Below, piece after piece: positions 23,715 to 33,234 of a DNA stretch of 49,832 nucleotides. Position 1 is the first letter of the stretch; each line of letters begins with the position of its first letter. A program made the translations under genes and the position numbers. Under the pieces are notes generated by a model. That model was not told the origin of the DNA. It ran no database searches and saw only the letters and a list, made by a program, of their open reading frames with translations. The DNA comes from Methylotenera_A sp036676175 (lineage in GTDB: Bacteria; Pseudomonadota; Gammaproteobacteria; Burkholderiales; Methylophilaceae): positions 1-49,832 of the forward strand of contig JAKFDL010000016.1 of NCBI GenBank assembly GCA_036676175.1, written 5' to 3'.

Positions 23715-25010
23715 ATGTCTTTTCTTCCCAACTCTCTCATAGCAAAATTGCCTTATGAGCTGTTAATCGGTTTGCGTTATACACGCGCAAAACGCAAAAA
23801 TCATTTTATTTCATTCATTTCCCTGACCAGTATGATCGGCATTGGATTGGGCGTGGCTGCGCTGATTGTGGTGCTCTCTGTAATGAATGGCTTTCAAGCA
23901 GAGTTGCGCACACGTATTCTTGGCGTGGCATCGCACCTAGAAATTACTGGCGCGAATAATCAATTGGGTGATTGGCCGGCACTAGCAGAACAAGTGCGTA
24001 CATTTAAAACGGATGGTCAACCCGAAGTTATAGCCAGTGCACCCTACGTCATGGCGCAAGGCATGCTCAGTTATGGTCAGGCAGTACAGGGGGTCTTGGT
24101 GCGTGGCGTGTTGCCCGCAGAAGAAGACAAAGTCGCTGATTTAGGCAAAAACATGAAAGCAGGTAGCTTGTCTGACTTGCGTGCAGGCGAATTTGGTGTG
24201 GTGCTGGGCGCCGATTTAGCACAATTACTTGGCGTCTCAATTGGTGAAAAAGTGGTGCTCATGGCACCACAAGGTCAGTTTACGCCAACTGGCGTTGTGC
24301 CACGCATCAAGCAATTTAAAGTGGTGGGTTTGTTCCAAATCGGCATGTATGAATATGATGCGGGTCTTGCGCTGATTCATATGGAGGACGCAGCCAAGCT
24401 ATACCGCATGGGAGACAATGTTTCTGGTTTGCGGTTAAAGCTCAATGACTTATTTGATGCTCCTGCTATGTCGAGCAAGCTGGCTGAAAACTTAATCCCT
24501 GGCGGCATGTACTATGTGACGGATTGGACACAACAACACGCCAACTTTTTTAAAGCTGTTCAGCTAGAGAAAAAAGTCATGTTCATCATCCTCACCCTAA
24601 TTGTAGCAGTGGCGGCGTTTAATATCGTTTCTACCTTGGTGATGGCAGTCACAGACAAGCGGGCTGATATCGCAATCATGCGTACTTTCGGCGCAAGTCC
24701 GCGCAGCATTATGGGTATATTTATAGTACAAGGTGCGCTTATCGGCATGATAGGCACCATCATCGGCGCAATAGCGGGCGTCATTATTGCGTTGAATATT
24801 GACAGCATTATCCCGTTTATCGAGCATTTATTTAAAGTGCAGTTTTTGGCAAAAGATGTGTATTACATCAGCGATTTACCTTCAAAACTAGAGTGGGATG
24901 ATGTCATTACCATCGTCGTTATGTCGTTTATTTTAAGTTTACTAGCCACGCTGTATCCAAGCTACAAAGCCTCTACCATCAACCCAGCGGAGGCTTTAAG
25001 ATATGAATAA
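23715..25010 (+). CDS. lolC: lipoprotein-releasing ABC transporter permease LolC/LolE
   Basis: Inner membrane subunit of the LolCDE-type complex that extracts mature lipoproteins for outer membrane delivery. The 431-residue protein has the family start YELLIGLRYTRAKRKNHFISFIS, a first membrane helix (MIGIGLGVAALIVVLSVMNGF), a large periplasmic domain (about 65-275) and three C-terminal helices with KRADIAIMRTFGASPRSIM, the coupling segment. It ends in YPSYKASTINPAEALRYE. Betaproteobacteria often have a single permease gene, so this may act as both LolC and LolE. It overlaps lolD by 8 bases. Confidence 0.94.
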   Translation: MSFLPNSLIAKLPYELLIGLRYTRAKRKNHFISFISLTSMIGIGLGVAALIVVLSVMNGFQAELRTRILGVASHLEITGANNQLGDWPALAEQVRTFKTDGQPEVIASAPYVMAQGMLSYGQAVQGVLVRGVLPAEEDKVADLGKNMKAGSLSDLRAGEFGVVLGADLAQLLGVSIGEKVVLMAPQGQFTPTGVVPRIKQFKVVGLFQIGMYEYDAGLALIHMEDAAKLYRMGDNVSGLRLKLNDLFDAPAMSSKLAENLIPGGMYYVTDWTQQHANFFKAVQLEKKVMFIILTLIVAVAAFNIVSTLVMAVTDKRADIAIMRTFGASPRSIMGIFIVQGALIGMIGTIIGAIAGVIIALNIDSIIPFIEHLFKVQFLAKDVYYISDLPSKLEWDDVITIVVMSFILSLLATLYPSYKASTINPAEALRYE

Positions 25011-25683
25011 TACAATTATTGCCTGCCAAAGCTTGTGTAAAACCTACACGGGCTTAGATGTAGCGGTACTTAATGGGATTGATTTGCAGATAAATGCCGG
25101 TGAGCAAATTGCTATTGTCGGGGTTTCAGGGTCGGGCAAAAGCACACTGCTACACTTGCTTGGCGGCCTAGATGCGCCTACAAGTGGCCAGGTTGCGTTG
25201 ATGGGTAAGGATCTAAGTCAATTGAATGAAGCACAGAAAGGTGCACTTAGAAACCAGTCATTGGGCTTCGTCTATCAATTCCACCATTTATTACCGGAAT
25301 TCACCGCGATTGAAAATGTGGCTATGCCTTTGTTGATTCGCCGTATTTCGCGTGAGCAGGCTTTAATAAGTGCAAAAGACATGCTGGAGAGAGTTGGGTT
25401 GGCACACCGTTTAGAGCATATGCCGGGTGAGCTTTCTGGGGGCGAGCGCCAACGCGCTGCCTTAGCCAGAGCCCTTGTTACGCAACCTGCCTGTATTCTG
25501 GCGGATGAGCCAACTGGTAATTTGGATCGTGTGACCGCTAACCAAGTGTTTGATTTGCTGTTGGAGATTAACCAAGCACAACATACCAGCTTAGTGGTCG
25601 TCACACACGACTTGGCACTGGCTGCTAAAATGCATCGGCAATATCGGCTAGAAGATGGCAAGCTGACCCAATTTAACGACTAA
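25003..25683 (+). CDS. lolD: lipoprotein-releasing ABC transporter ATPase LolD
   Basis: ATPase of the lipoprotein release complex. The 226-residue protein has Walker A GVSGSGKST, the Q-loop FVYQFHHLLPEFTA with the LolD-typical FHHLLPEF, signature LSGGERQR, Walker B CILADEPTGNLD and the switch His in VVVTHD. Its ATG lies inside the lolC end (8-base overlap), so the two are translationally coupled. comEC begins 3 bases after its stop. Confidence 0.96.
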   Translation: MNNTIIACQSLCKTYTGLDVAVLNGIDLQINAGEQIAIVGVSGSGKSTLLHLLGGLDAPTSGQVALMGKDLSQLNEAQKGALRNQSLGFVYQFHHLLPEFTAIENVAMPLLIRRISREQALISAKDMLERVGLAHRLEHMPGELSGGERQRAALARALVTQPACILADEPTGNLDRVTANQVFDLLLEINQAQHTSLVVVTHDLALAAKMHRQYRLEDGKLTQFND

Positions 25684-25686
25684 AAA

Positions 25687-28149
25687 ATGATACTGGCAGC
25701 GCTAGGCTTTGTATTTGGCGCTTGGTTGTTGCAACAACAGCCTGATCTTAATACTTTTCTGCCGGGTGTTTTTATCGGCCTGCAATCCGCGTGGATACTG
25801 GTTCCTAGCCTTACAGTTTTTATCTATTTATACCATTCTGAATTCCCAAAATTATTAAAAAGAACGAGTGGACTACTCATTGCGGGTTTACTAGGGTTTA
25901 CATGGGCAGCTAATTTCGCAGCTGTTCGATTAAGTGATGCGCTCCCAGCTGATTGGCAACAAAAAAACATCAACGTGATTGGCGTAATAGCTAGCTTGCC
26001 TGAGCTCACCGAGCGCGGTGAGCGGTTTAGGTTTGATGTGGAAAAAGTTCTGACACCGCAGGCAAATGTGAGTCAATTAAAAGTCCCGCAACATATCTCC
26101 CTTAATTTTTATCGTAATGTAGCGTCGCCCAGGCCAGAAGATGCGCCAACTGCAAGCAACCATTTTCATGCGGGAGAGCGCTGGCAATTTACAGTGCGGC
26201 TGAAACGACCTCACACGACCTACAACCCACACGGGTTTGATTTCGAGGCGTGGGCGATGGCAGAAAATATACGTGCTACCGGTAGCATCCATAGTAAAAG
26301 CGGTTATAAAAAGCTCGACAATTTTGTGTGGCGGCCAAGCTATATAGTAGAAAATATACGCGAAAAAATCGGTAATCGTATTTCACAAGTCCTGGATAAT
26401 AAGCCTTTTGCTGGCGTTATCCGAGCGTTGGTAGTGGGAGATGATAGCCAAATTTCCCAAACACAGTGGAATGTATTTTTACACACAGGGGTAAATCACT
26501 TGGTCAGTATATCTGGCCTGCACATTACCATGCTGGCTGGTTTAATGTATGCAATTGTCGCATTAGCCTGGCGGCGCATTCCCAGTTTTGGCATGTATAT
26601 GCCCGCTCACAAAGCCGCTACCATTGCTGGCTTAATCGTTGCCCTGGTCTATGCTCTACTGGCTGGGATGTCAGTGCCCACGCAGCGTACGCTATTGATG
26701 CTCACCACCTTTGCCTTGGCTTTGATAGCCGGGCGAAATATGGCCATTTCACGCGCTTTAGCCATTGCGTTGTTAGTCGTCGTGATTATTGACCCGTGGG
26801 CGGTGATTGCGCCCGGTTTTTGGCTGTCATTCGGGGCGGTGGCTTTAATTGCCTATGTCACGGTTGAGCGATTGAAACCTTCGTCTGCGTTTAAAACTGC
26901 CATGCAAACGCAGTGGGCAATTACATTGGGATTGCTGCCCTTGCTCATTGCAATGTTCGGCCAAGCTTCCCTTATTTCGCCTTTGGCGAATGCATTTGCA
27001 ATTCCTGTAATCAGTTTATTGGTAGTTCCGTTGTCAATTGTGGGAAGCCTTGTTCCTGTTGATTTTATATTACAGGCAGCACATTTTATTTTAGTAATTT
27101 GCATGCAAGGGCTCACTTTTTTATCAAATTTGCCGATTTGGCAACAAGCCGCGCCGCCCATATGGGCGCTTCTTCTGGCAATGTTTGGTGTTGTCTGGAT
27201 ATTGTTGCCGCGCGGCTTCCCACAACGCTGGCTAGGTGTTGTTTTATTATTGCCTTTATTTTACACAAGCCCAGCCAAACTGGCAGAAGGCGAAATGCGT
27301 GCGACGGTATTAGATGTAGGACAGGGTTTGGCAGTGGTGGTACAGACCAGGAATCATACATTTTTATATGATGCTGGTCCGCGCTATTCGGCGCAAAGCG
27401 ATGCTGGAAGTCGCATTGTGGTGCCATTCTTGCGTGGTGCCGGCATTAAAAAATTAGATGGTTTTATAGTCAGTCACGATGATCTTGACCACAGCGGCGG
27501 TGCGGCGTCAGTGCTGACGCTGTTGCCTATCGGCTGGTTTGCAAGCTCGTTTACACAAACCGACAGTATGATTTTTCCGCCTAAAGCCATTAAATGTTTT
27601 GCCGGCCAAAAGTGGCGCTGGGATAAAGTGGAATTCCAAGTGCTAGCGCCAGCTTTAGCCAGCTATGAAGATGCCAGTATCAAAGACAATAACCGCAGTT
27701 GTGTGGTAAAGATTAGCAGTCCGTTTGGCAGCCTATTATTGCCAGGGGATATTGAAAAAGAGGCAGAAAATGCACTTTTGGATGATGTGATTGAAAGCGA
27801 TGGTATGCAGGCCGATCAGGATGAGGCTTCTGGCGATGCAGTTTTTCCTCGTTTAGCCTCTCGCTTAAAGAGTGATGTACTGATTGCACCACATCATGGC
27901 AGTAAAACCTCCTCTACGTCAGAATTTGTGCAAGGGGTTTGTGCCCAGCACACTATTTTTACCGTGGGCTATTTGAACCGTTTTAAACATCCTAAAGGAT
28001 TCATAGAAAAACGGTTCGCAGAAAATGGCGCATTGACCTACCGCTCTGACTACCATGGCGCACTGACTTTAGATTTTACGCAAACCAATGGTATCAATGT
28101 GAGTGCTTTGCGCCAAAGCCAGCCACGTTACTGGCATGATAAATACTGA
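25687..28149 (+). CDS. comEC: ComEC/Rec2-family DNA uptake channel
   Basis: Inner membrane channel for single-stranded DNA during natural transformation. The 820-residue protein has an N-terminal DUF4131 region with two membrane segments, the Competence domain with VGDDSQISQTQWNVFLHTGV and HLVSISGLHITMLAGL, many hydrophobic helices to about residue 530, and a C-terminal metallo-beta-lactamase domain. That domain shows LDVGQGLAVVV, VSHDDLDHSGGA and LIAPHHGSKTSS, so the metal site is kept; this part is a proposed nuclease. The full length and intact motifs suggest a working gene, consistent with the type IV pilus motors nearby. It lies 3 bases after lolD, a conserved neighbour in this class. 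Confidence 0.94.
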   Translation: MILAALGFVFGAWLLQQQPDLNTFLPGVFIGLQSAWILVPSLTVFIYLYHSEFPKLLKRTSGLLIAGLLGFTWAANFAAVRLSDALPADWQQKNINVIGVIASLPELTERGERFRFDVEKVLTPQANVSQLKVPQHISLNFYRNVASPRPEDAPTASNHFHAGERWQFTVRLKRPHTTYNPHGFDFEAWAMAENIRATGSIHSKSGYKKLDNFVWRPSYIVENIREKIGNRISQVLDNKPFAGVIRALVVGDDSQISQTQWNVFLHTGVNHLVSISGLHITMLAGLMYAIVALAWRRIPSFGMYMPAHKAATIAGLIVALVYALLAGMSVPTQRTLLMLTTFALALIAGRNMAISRALAIALLVVVIIDPWAVIAPGFWLSFGAVALIAYVTVERLKPSSAFKTAMQTQWAITLGLLPLLIAMFGQASLISPLANAFAIPVISLLVVPLSIVGSLVPVDFILQAAHFILVICMQGLTFLSNLPIWQQAAPPIWALLLAMFGVVWILLPRGFPQRWLGVVLLLPLFYTSPAKLAEGEMRATVLDVGQGLAVVVQTRNHTFLYDAGPRYSAQSDAGSRIVVPFLRGAGIKKLDGFIVSHDDLDHSGGAASVLTLLPIGWFASSFTQTDSMIFPPKAIKCFAGQKWRWDKVEFQVLAPALASYEDASIKDNNRSCVVKISSPFGSLLLPGDIEKEAENALLDDVIESDGMQADQDEASGDAVFPRLASRLKSDVLIAPHHGSKTSSTSEFVQGVCAQHTIFTVGYLNRFKHPKGFIEKRFAENGALTYRSDYHGALTLDFTQTNGINVSALRQSQPRYWHDKY

Positions 28150-28221
28150 TGAAAATGCTGGCGGACTTGAATAAAGAAACTTGCCCAAAAGCCAGCTTCA
28201 AGCTAAAGTGGCACATGTTTT

Positions 28222-28270
28222 TTGACTTAGTGTTTTGATTAAGTGTTGTGACTTACAGTTTTTGACTTAA
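28222..28270 (+). repeat. four tandem copies of a 13-14-base motif before exbB
   Basis: The motif TTGACTTA(G)TGTT recurs at 28222 (TTGACTTA), 28235 (TTGATTAA), 28248 (GTGACTTA) and 28262 (TTGACTTA), spaced 13, 13 and 14 bases. The last copy runs directly into the AAGGAG ribosome site of exbB. It fills the second half of the 132-base comEC-exbB gap. TTGACT also resembles a -35 box, so it may be a multi-site promoter or operator. Confidence 0.6.
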
Positions 28271-28281
28271 GGAGTTTTGCT

Positions 28282-28887
28282 GTGTGGGAAATTATTTTAG
28301 CGGCTGGTTGGCCAATTTGGCCATTAATCATTGCTTCAATTATCGCGTTAGCGATTATTGGCGAGCGTTTTTGGGCGTTGCGCGATGAAGTGGTGGCACC
28401 TAGCAGCCTATTGCCAGAAGTGCAAAAGTGGCTAGGACAGGGCGGCGTCACTAAAGAAACATTAGTCAAATTAGAAAATCACTCTATGCTAGGCCAAGTG
28501 TTTGCCAGCGCGTTAGCAAATGCTAAAAACTCACGCGAAATCACCAAAGAAGCGATCGAAGAAACTGGCCGCGCTGTGGCGCACAAGCTAGATCGCTACT
28601 TGCCGACATTGGGTACGATTGCTACTGTGTCACCTTTGCTCGGCCTGTTGGGTACTGTGATTGGTATGGTGGAGTTGTTTGGATCGTTTACTAATAGTGG
28701 TCATGATGTGGCACAGTTTGCACGTGGTATTTCTGTGGCGTTATACAACACTGCTGCTGGTATTGTGGTGGCAGTACCTGCGATGATTGCCTATCGCTAT
28801 TTTCGCAGTAAAGTCGATGGTTTATTAGTAGACATGGAACAGCAAGCCATCAAACTGGTAGAAATTCTGCATGGTGAGAGAAAGTAA
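28282..28887 (+). CDS. exbB: MotA/TolQ/ExbB proton channel protein
   Basis: A 201-residue inner membrane protein of the ExbB/TolQ family, which with ExbD uses the proton gradient to energise TonB-like partners. Three hydrophobic segments are seen: residues about 5-27, 105-127 (LGTIATVSPLLGLLGTVIGMVELF) and 150-172 (GISVALYNTAAGIVVAVPAMIAY), with the family Gly- and Thr-rich pore signatures. The start is GTG 28282 behind GGAG (28271-28274). exbD follows 3 bases later; no TonB gene is adjacent. This exbB-exbD pair between comEC and msbA is a familiar betaproteobacterial arrangement. Confidence 0.93.
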   Translation: MWEIILAAGWPIWPLIIASIIALAIIGERFWALRDEVVAPSSLLPEVQKWLGQGGVTKETLVKLENHSMLGQVFASALANAKNSREITKEAIEETGRAVAHKLDRYLPTLGTIATVSPLLGLLGTVIGMVELFGSFTNSGHDVAQFARGISVALYNTAAGIVVAVPAMIAYRYFRSKVDGLLVDMEQQAIKLVEILHGERK

Positions 28888-28890
28888 CGT

Positions 28891-29313
28891 ATGAACTTTC
28901 AACGCGGTAAAGCCCATGAAGAGCTAGAAATTAATCTGGTGCCTTTAATCGATGTGCTACTGGTCATTATTATTTTCTTAATTGTAAGTGCCACCTTTGC
29001 CCGCACCAGTGAGCTGCAAATTAATTTACCTACGGCAGAGGCTAGTAGCCCAGTCGATAAACCATTGGTGGTTACAGTGGAAGTCGACGCAAGCGGCCGT
29101 TATATGGTTAATGGTAACGAAGTCGCAGGTAGTGACGTTGGGCAGATTGCCAGCGCGCTTACTAAAGCGGCAGGTAGTGGCAAAGATCCCACAATTGTTA
29201 TTAATGCCGATGCGAAAGCGACGCACCAAAGCGTAGTAAACGTAATGGAGGCATCACGCCAGGCGAATTACACGCATATTACTTTTGCCACACAAGCAGT
29301 GACAAGCAACTAA
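28891..29313 (+). CDS. exbD: biopolymer transport protein ExbD/TolR
   Basis: A 140-residue partner of ExbB with one membrane helix (VPLIDVLLVIIIFLIVSATF, about residues 17-36). The helix contains the protonatable Asp (LIDVLL) that is essential for coupling in the family. The N-terminal ELEINLVPLIDV and the periplasmic C-terminal domain with INLPTAEASSP and IVINADAKATHQSVVNVMEAS match ExbD. It starts 3 bases after exbB, so the two are cotranslated. Its partner TonB is not in the window. Confidence 0.94.
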   Translation: MNFQRGKAHEELEINLVPLIDVLLVIIIFLIVSATFARTSELQINLPTAEASSPVDKPLVVTVEVDASGRYMVNGNEVAGSDVGQIASALTKAAGSGKDPTIVINADAKATHQSVVNVMEASRQANYTHITFATQAVTSN

Positions 29314-29373
29314 ATTTGTAACTTATCAATTATTATCTCTATTATTATCGCCCACTAATTCGACGGTAAATTA

Positions 29374-31140
29374 ATGTCGAAATCATCACGCAAATCTAAA
29401 CATAACAACGATAAACCGCATATTGCAAACGCTAAAGGTTTGTACTTGCGGTTATTTCGCTATATTTGGCAGCAAAAGCTTTACTTCTTTATCACCATTA
29501 CCGCTACTGCCATTCTAGCCGCCAGCAATACCGGGTTTTTGGCGCTGATTAAGCAAATTACCGACGAGGGATTCGTCAAACAATCTGCTGATAAACTTAA
29601 TTTATTGCCATTGATGCTGTTTGGCTTAATGAGCTTGCGCGGCCTGACCGGTTTTATTTCTACTTATAGTATGAAAATGATAGCGCGCAGGATTGTAGAA
29701 AATCTACGCAAAAATGCATTTGCCAAAATGATGCAGCTATCAGCCAATTTTTATGATCACAACCAAACTGGTGTGATGGTTTCCAAACTCACTTATGACA
29801 CAGAGCGGATTTCAAACGCCTGTACGCGTGCAGCGCTGAATGTGCTACGCGATGTGCTCACGGTGATTGGATTGGTCGGTTACATGCTGTATTTAGATTG
29901 GCGTTTGACACTGGTATTTGCAGTCGTAACACCATTTATGACGTTATATCTAGCCAAGATGACGCCAAAATTGCGTGCCAATGCACAAAAAGTGCAGTTG
30001 GGAGTCGGCGAAATGACGAAAGTAGCAGAAGAAGCGATTTCTGGGCAGCGCATCGTTAAAATTTTCGGAGCGCAAGATTACGAAAACGAGCGTTTTTCTA
30101 AGGTGGTAGGTAGAAATCGCCAGTTAGAATTACGCACTACGCGAATCGCGGGATTAAGCAGTTTGGTGGTGGAAATGTTGGCTGCGTTTGCGCTGGCACT
30201 GGTAGTGTATTACGCACTGGGTCGGTTTAGCGTCGGCGAGTTCGCTGCTTTTATTGGTGCGCTACTTATGCTAATTGCGCCCATCAAACACATTACAGCT
30301 GCCAACGAAGATTTTCAGGTGGGATTGTCCGCCGCACAGAGTGTGTTTGAAGTCATCGACACACCGCCAGAGATGAATGAGGGGGACAAGGTCATTCATC
30401 GCGCGCGCGGTGAAATTGAGTTTAGAAATGTCACGGTACGTTATGACAATACCAAAAAGCCCGCCATTGATAATTTGAGTTTTAACATACAACCTGGTGA
30501 AAAAATCGCATTGGTGGGGCGCTCTGGTGGGGGTAAAACAACACTTGTGAATTTGTTACCGCGCTTTTATGAGTTGGAACAAGGCATCATTTTGTTAGAT
30601 GGGGTGGATATCCGAGCGCTGGAACTGAAAAACTTGCGTAGCCAGTTTTCGCTGGTCAGCCAGGATATTATTTTGTTTAATGACAGCATTTTTAATAATA
30701 TCGCTTACGGTGCCTTACGCAATGCCAGCGAGGACGAAGTGATAGCTGCTGCTAAAGCTGCACATGCGTGGGATTTTATCCAGCAATTACCTAACGGCTT
30801 ACAGAATGAAATTGGTGACAGAGGTGTGCGCCTTTCTGGTGGCCAGCGCCAGCGTATAGCCATTGCGCGCGCCATTCTTAAAAATGCACCGATATTGCTG
30901 TTGGATGAAGCCACCAGTGCACTGGATACAGAATCGGAACTACATGTGCAAGCTGCGCTGGATGCGTTGATGCAAAATCGCACAAGCATTGTCATTGCCC
31001 ACCGCTTAAGTACGATTGAAAATGCCGATAGAATTTTGGTGATGCAGCAAGGCACAATTGTTGAAGCTGGTAGCCATCACGATTTGGTTGCTAACAATGG
31101 TTATTACACCAAGCTGTATCAAAAAGAATTTGAAACATGA
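29374..31140 (+). CDS. msbA: lipid A export ABC transporter MsbA
   Basis: MsbA flips lipid A-core across the inner membrane. The 588-residue half-transporter has six membrane segments (about 35-315) including VVEMLAAFALALVVYYALGR and MLIAPIKHITAANEDFQ. The nucleotide-binding domain has Walker A GRSGGGKTT, Q-loop LVSQDIILFNDSIFNNIAYG, signature LSGGQRQR, Walker B ILLLDEATSALD and switch His IVIAHRLSTIENAD. The adjacent lpxK, ycaR and kdsB genes show it is the lipid A transporter and not a drug exporter. Confidence 0.95.
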   Translation: MSKSSRKSKHNNDKPHIANAKGLYLRLFRYIWQQKLYFFITITATAILAASNTGFLALIKQITDEGFVKQSADKLNLLPLMLFGLMSLRGLTGFISTYSMKMIARRIVENLRKNAFAKMMQLSANFYDHNQTGVMVSKLTYDTERISNACTRAALNVLRDVLTVIGLVGYMLYLDWRLTLVFAVVTPFMTLYLAKMTPKLRANAQKVQLGVGEMTKVAEEAISGQRIVKIFGAQDYENERFSKVVGRNRQLELRTTRIAGLSSLVVEMLAAFALALVVYYALGRFSVGEFAAFIGALLMLIAPIKHITAANEDFQVGLSAAQSVFEVIDTPPEMNEGDKVIHRARGEIEFRNVTVRYDNTKKPAIDNLSFNIQPGEKIALVGRSGGGKTTLVNLLPRFYELEQGIILLDGVDIRALELKNLRSQFSLVSQDIILFNDSIFNNIAYGALRNASEDEVIAAAKAAHAWDFIQQLPNGLQNEIGDRGVRLSGGQRQRIAIARAILKNAPILLLDEATSALDTESELHVQAALDALMQNRTSIVIAHRLSTIENADRILVMQQGTIVEAGSHHDLVANNGYYTKLYQKEFET

Positions 31141-31150
31141 TTTTTGTGCC

Positions 31151-32185
31151 ATGGCGAATAAAGAATTAAGCGAGCTGATTGGAACTAGCTGGCGACGTAA
31201 AAATACGCTATTTTATTTAGTGCTAGTGCCGCTCAGTTGGGCATTTGCAGTGCTTATTAAGTTGCGGCGTAGTCTGTATCAATATGGCATTTTAAAGTCT
31301 TATGCCATGCCCGTGCCAGTCATTGTGGTGGGCAATATTAATCTGGGCGGCAATGGTAAAACGCCCGTGGTGATGTCGCTGGTAGAGCAATTTAAACATT
31401 ATGGGTATCGGCCTGGCGTTATTAGCCGTGGCTATGGCGGCAACGCCAAAACTCCTACCAGCGTTAATGTAAATAGCAGTACCAGTGTGGTGGGTGATGA
31501 GCCTGTGTTAATCGCCAGTCGCTGTGACTGCCCGGTTTGGGTGGGTAGACGCAGGGTGGATGTAGCAACTGAATTATTAAAAGCGCATCCCGATTGCAAT
31601 ATCATTATCAGCGATGATGGTTTGCAACATTATGCACTCAAGCGTACTGTTGAAATAGCGGTTACACAGCCTGAGCACCATGATGGCAAGCTCAGGCTTC
31701 TACCAGCAGGGTCTTTGCGTGAGCCATTGAAACGCTTAAATACAGTGGATGCCATTGTTTGCAACGGTGACGTTCCCGATAATCAACATAGGCACTCCAC
31801 ATGGTTTGCAATGCAGTTAATCGGTGATCAGTTTTTTAATTTAGTGGATAGCAACATCAAAGCCAGTGCAGCCGATTTTAAGCACAAAAGCGTCAAAGCA
31901 ATTGCTGGCATCGGTAAACCTGAGCGATTTTTTGAGCATTTGAATAAACTGGGTCTGTCGTTTGCCAGCGTAAGCTTTGATGATCATCACGCATTTACCG
32001 CAGAAGAGTTGGCGAGTATTGAATGTGATGCACTGGTGATGACTGAGAAAGATGCAGTAAAATGTAAAGCATTTGCACAAGCGCACCACTGGGTGTTGCC
32101 GGTAAAGGCCAGTATTGATGCAGGCTTAATACCACTTATTTTGGATAAAATAGCACTGAACAAATTAGCAAAGAGGTCATCTTAA
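31151..32185 (+). CDS. lpxK: tetraacyldisaccharide 4'-kinase
   Basis: LpxK phosphorylates the 4' position of the lipid A precursor. The 344-residue protein has an N-terminal membrane-associated helix (FYLVLVPLSWAFAVLIKL), the P-loop VVGNINLGGNGKTPVVM, GVISRGYGG, VGDEPVLIASR and IIISDDGLQHYAL, all standard LpxK blocks. The frame stays open upstream through the msbA end, but ATG 31151, 10 bases after msbA's stop, gives the normal N-terminus MANKELSELIGTSWRRKN. It is followed within 1 base by ycaR. Confidence 0.95.
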   Translation: MANKELSELIGTSWRRKNTLFYLVLVPLSWAFAVLIKLRRSLYQYGILKSYAMPVPVIVVGNINLGGNGKTPVVMSLVEQFKHYGYRPGVISRGYGGNAKTPTSVNVNSSTSVVGDEPVLIASRCDCPVWVGRRRVDVATELLKAHPDCNIIISDDGLQHYALKRTVEIAVTQPEHHDGKLRLLPAGSLREPLKRLNTVDAIVCNGDVPDNQHRHSTWFAMQLIGDQFFNLVDSNIKASAADFKHKSVKAIAGIGKPERFFEHLNKLGLSFASVSFDDHHAFTAEELASIECDALVMTEKDAVKCKAFAQAHHWVLPVKASIDAGLIPLILDKIALNKLAKRSS

Positions 32186-32186
32186 A

Positions 32187-32387
32187 ATGGATTCAAAACT
32201 GCTGCAAATTTTAGTCTGCCCTGTCACTAAAGGGCCATTGATTTATGATAAAAAAGCCAATGAGCTCATTTCAAAGTCGGCGCGCCTGGCTTACCCGATT
32301 CGCGACGGCATTCCAGTCATGTTGGAAGACGAAGCCAGACGGCTCTCAGAAGAAGAACTTGAACCAAACAAGAAAGACGAAGGCTAA
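32187..32387 (+). CDS. ycaR: Trm112/UPF0434 family small protein (YcaR)
   Basis: A 66-residue protein of the UPF0434/Trm112-like family, starting MDSKLLQILVCPVTKGPLIY and containing LISKSARLAYPIRDGIPVML. The CPVTK motif keeps only one of the zinc cysteines of true Trm112. Its role is unclear, but the lpxK-ycaR-kdsB order is fixed in many proteobacteria. It begins 1 base after lpxK and ends 3 bases before kdsB. Confidence 0.92.
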   Translation: MDSKLLQILVCPVTKGPLIYDKKANELISKSARLAYPIRDGIPVMLEDEARRLSEEELEPNKKDEG

Positions 32388-32390
32388 TCG

Positions 32391-33146
32391 TTGGCGGCGT
32401 GTTTTAAAGTTGTTATTCCTGCGCGCTATGCCAGTTCAAGGTTGCCCGGAAAGCCATTGTTGGATATTGAAGGTAAGCCAATGGTGATAAGGGTTGCAGA
32501 CCAGGCAAATTTGAGCGGGGCTAATGAAGTGGTGATCGCCACCGATTTCACAAAAATTTTGCATATTGCCGCACAGTATCAAGTTAAAGCAGTAATGACC
32601 CGTGTTGATCACGCATCCGGTACCGATAGAATCGCCGAAGTGGCACAGCAGCTTAATTGGGCTGACGATGAGATAGTTGTGAATGTGCAGGGCGACGAGC
32701 CGTTGATAGCCCCCAGTTTAATTCAGGAAGTGGCTGCGCACTTGGCGAATAATAATGATGCAGTGATGGCTACCGCCTGTCATGCTATTCATGATGAGGC
32801 CGCGCTGCTTAATCCTAATATTGTCAAAGTGGTCATAGACGCTAATGGCAATGCGCTATATTTTAGCCGTTCACCAATCCCATACCCGCGTGACGATGTC
32901 TATAAAAATAATATTCAAGCACATCGCCATATCGGTATTTATGCCTATAGGGTCGGTTTTCTCAAAAAATACGCGCAGTTGGCGGTGACAGAACTTGAAA
33001 AAATTGAGAGCTTAGAGCAGTTGAGAGTATTACATCATGGTTACAAAATTGGCGTGAGCGTGACAGAAAATGCGCCAGAAAGCGGCGTGGATACGCAGGT
33101 TGATTTGGATTATGTGCGTGGTGTTTTTAAGCGCAGGTTAATATAG
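32391..33146 (+). CDS. kdsB: 3-deoxy-manno-octulosonate cytidylyltransferase
   Basis: KdsB activates KDO to CMP-KDO for attachment to lipid A. The 251-residue protein starts FKVVIPARYASSRLPGKPLL, the nucleotide-binding loop, and includes VVIATDFTKI, TRVDHASGTDRIAEV, VVNVQGDEPLIAP and YFSRSPIPYPR, plus IGIYAYRVGFLKKY. The start is TTG 32391, with AAGG about 8 bases upstream; no ATG is available. It ends the envelope operon and is followed by a strong bidirectional terminator. Confidence 0.95.
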   Translation: MAACFKVVIPARYASSRLPGKPLLDIEGKPMVIRVADQANLSGANEVVIATDFTKILHIAAQYQVKAVMTRVDHASGTDRIAEVAQQLNWADDEIVVNVQGDEPLIAPSLIQEVAAHLANNNDAVMATACHAIHDEAALLNPNIVKVVIDANGNALYFSRSPIPYPRDDVYKNNIQAHRHIGIYAYRVGFLKKYAQLAVTELEKIESLEQLRVLHHGYKIGVSVTENAPESGVDTQVDLDYVRGVFKRRLI

Positions 33147-33190
33147 ATGCACTGCAGACCTATATAATTGGAACATAGAACATCAAAAAT

Positions 33191-33222
33191 AAAAAAAGCG
33201 CTGAAAACTTCAGCGCTTTTTT
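33191..33222. terminator. strong bidirectional intrinsic terminator
   Basis: AGCGCTGAA (33197-33205) and TTCAGCGCT (33209-33217) form a perfect 9-base-pair stem with a 3-base loop, flanked by an A-run on the left and a T-run on the right. It can stop transcription from kdsB on the plus strand and from the 91-residue gene on the minus strand. Confidence 0.92.
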
Positions 33223-33234
33223 GTTTAGAGCTTA

